In this document: in pieces, positions 63,808 to 64,000 of the stretch
How positions within the stretch are numbered: position 1 is the first letter of the stretch
Layout: every line of letters begins with the position of its first letter
NCBI GenBank assembly: GCA_033816765.1
Contig: CM066288.1
Span: 3,844,001 to 3,908,000, forward strand
DNA: 64,000 nt
Direction: 5' to 3'
Source: Nothopassalora personata
Lineage: Eukaryota > Ascomycota > Dothideomycetes > Mycosphaerellales > Mycosphaerellaceae
The notes under the pieces: generated by a model
Database searches by the model: none
Seen by the model: only the letters and a program-made list of their open reading frames with translations
Told to the model about the DNA's origin: nothing
Translations under genes and position numbers: made by a program

Positions 63808-63993
63808 CTATGACCGCAAGGTACTATCTATGCTGCGCATCATTGCATTGCGCTCTGACAACAAATCATAGCAGATAGTATCATTCTCAACAGCCTCGGC
63901 CGTTGCAACAGAGTCTGTGCCCATACGGTTTATCACCAGGTACCGTTCAGCTAGGGCAACCTGAGGCGAAAGCGCAAATGGAATATGTTGCAT
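63808..63993 (-). CDS. Doubtful ORF at window edge
   Basis: A 61-codon ATG-initiated frame with mixed hydrophobic and charged residues and no recognised domain. It could be a terminal exon of a minus-strand gene lying beyond the window, or a chance frame. Confidence 0.2.
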   Translation of the reverse strand: MQHIPFALSPQVALAERYLVINRMGTDSVATAEAVENDTICYDLLSERNAMMRSIDSTLRS

Positions 63994-64000
63994 TTGCTTG

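Overview
The window is nuclear DNA of a filamentous ascomycete (Pezizomycotina; probably Dothideomycetes, which I infer from gene style only). The evidence is short GT-AG introns of about 48-96 bp with CTAAC-type branch sites, Zn2Cys6 regulators, fungal RRN5, IRC3, BST1 and MED6 homologues, and repeat copies riddled with RIP-type mutation (CpA to TpA on both strands, leaving TAG/TAA where CAG/CAA stood).

Positions 1-36.4 kb are a nested transposon graveyard carrying fresh insertions. The old layer is Ty3/Gypsy chromovirus DNA: copy A (356-6262, minus), an integrase fragment of another Gypsy family (6263-7150, minus), copy X (from about 7970, plus), copy Y (paired LTRs at 10982-11368 and 15289-15675, now in opposite orientation because of an inversion), copy C (to 21146, plus) and truncated copy D (21147-23468, minus). 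To the right lies a PIF/Harbinger element whose transposase (23.5-24.6 kb, plus) and Myb/SANT-like partner (about 34.9-36.3 kb, minus) have been pushed 10 kb apart. The young layer has no RIP: E1 (8221-10659) and E2 (32512-34911), both gag-only LTR elements without pol; a solo E2-type LTR (13153-13471); and a full-length Gypsy element F (24810-32109) with LTRs identical by eye. All four are framed by 5-bp target duplications (ACGGG, CTATA, CATTG, TACCG).

The most interesting signal is in E1, E2 and copy Y. Each carries, antisense to gag/pol and just before the 3' LTR, a gene for a Zn2Cys6-like cluster followed by a predicted coiled coil. The antisense gene and the LTR U3 differ together between elements, while gag, the polypurine tract and R-U5 stay nearly constant. 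This suggests an element-encoded DNA-binding regulator matched to its own promoter.

From 36.4 kb the DNA is gene-bearing. First come small or fragmentary genes: an F-box-like remnant, a 168-aa secreted protein, a decayed secreted peptide and a LEA-like protein. Then RRN5 (RNA polymerase I factor, minus) diverges from IRC3 (mitochondrial helicase, plus), followed by BST1 (GPI inositol-deacylase, plus). Between 50.9 and 54.4 kb three neighbouring genes are broken: an aldo-keto reductase, a glutamine amidotransferase and a fungal transcription factor. After that lie a hypothetical nuclear-type protein, an intact Zn2Cys6 factor, an atypical short-chain dehydrogenase diverging from MED6, and a GT77-type glycosyltransferase. 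The intact genes are mostly housekeeping and form no pathway or operon.
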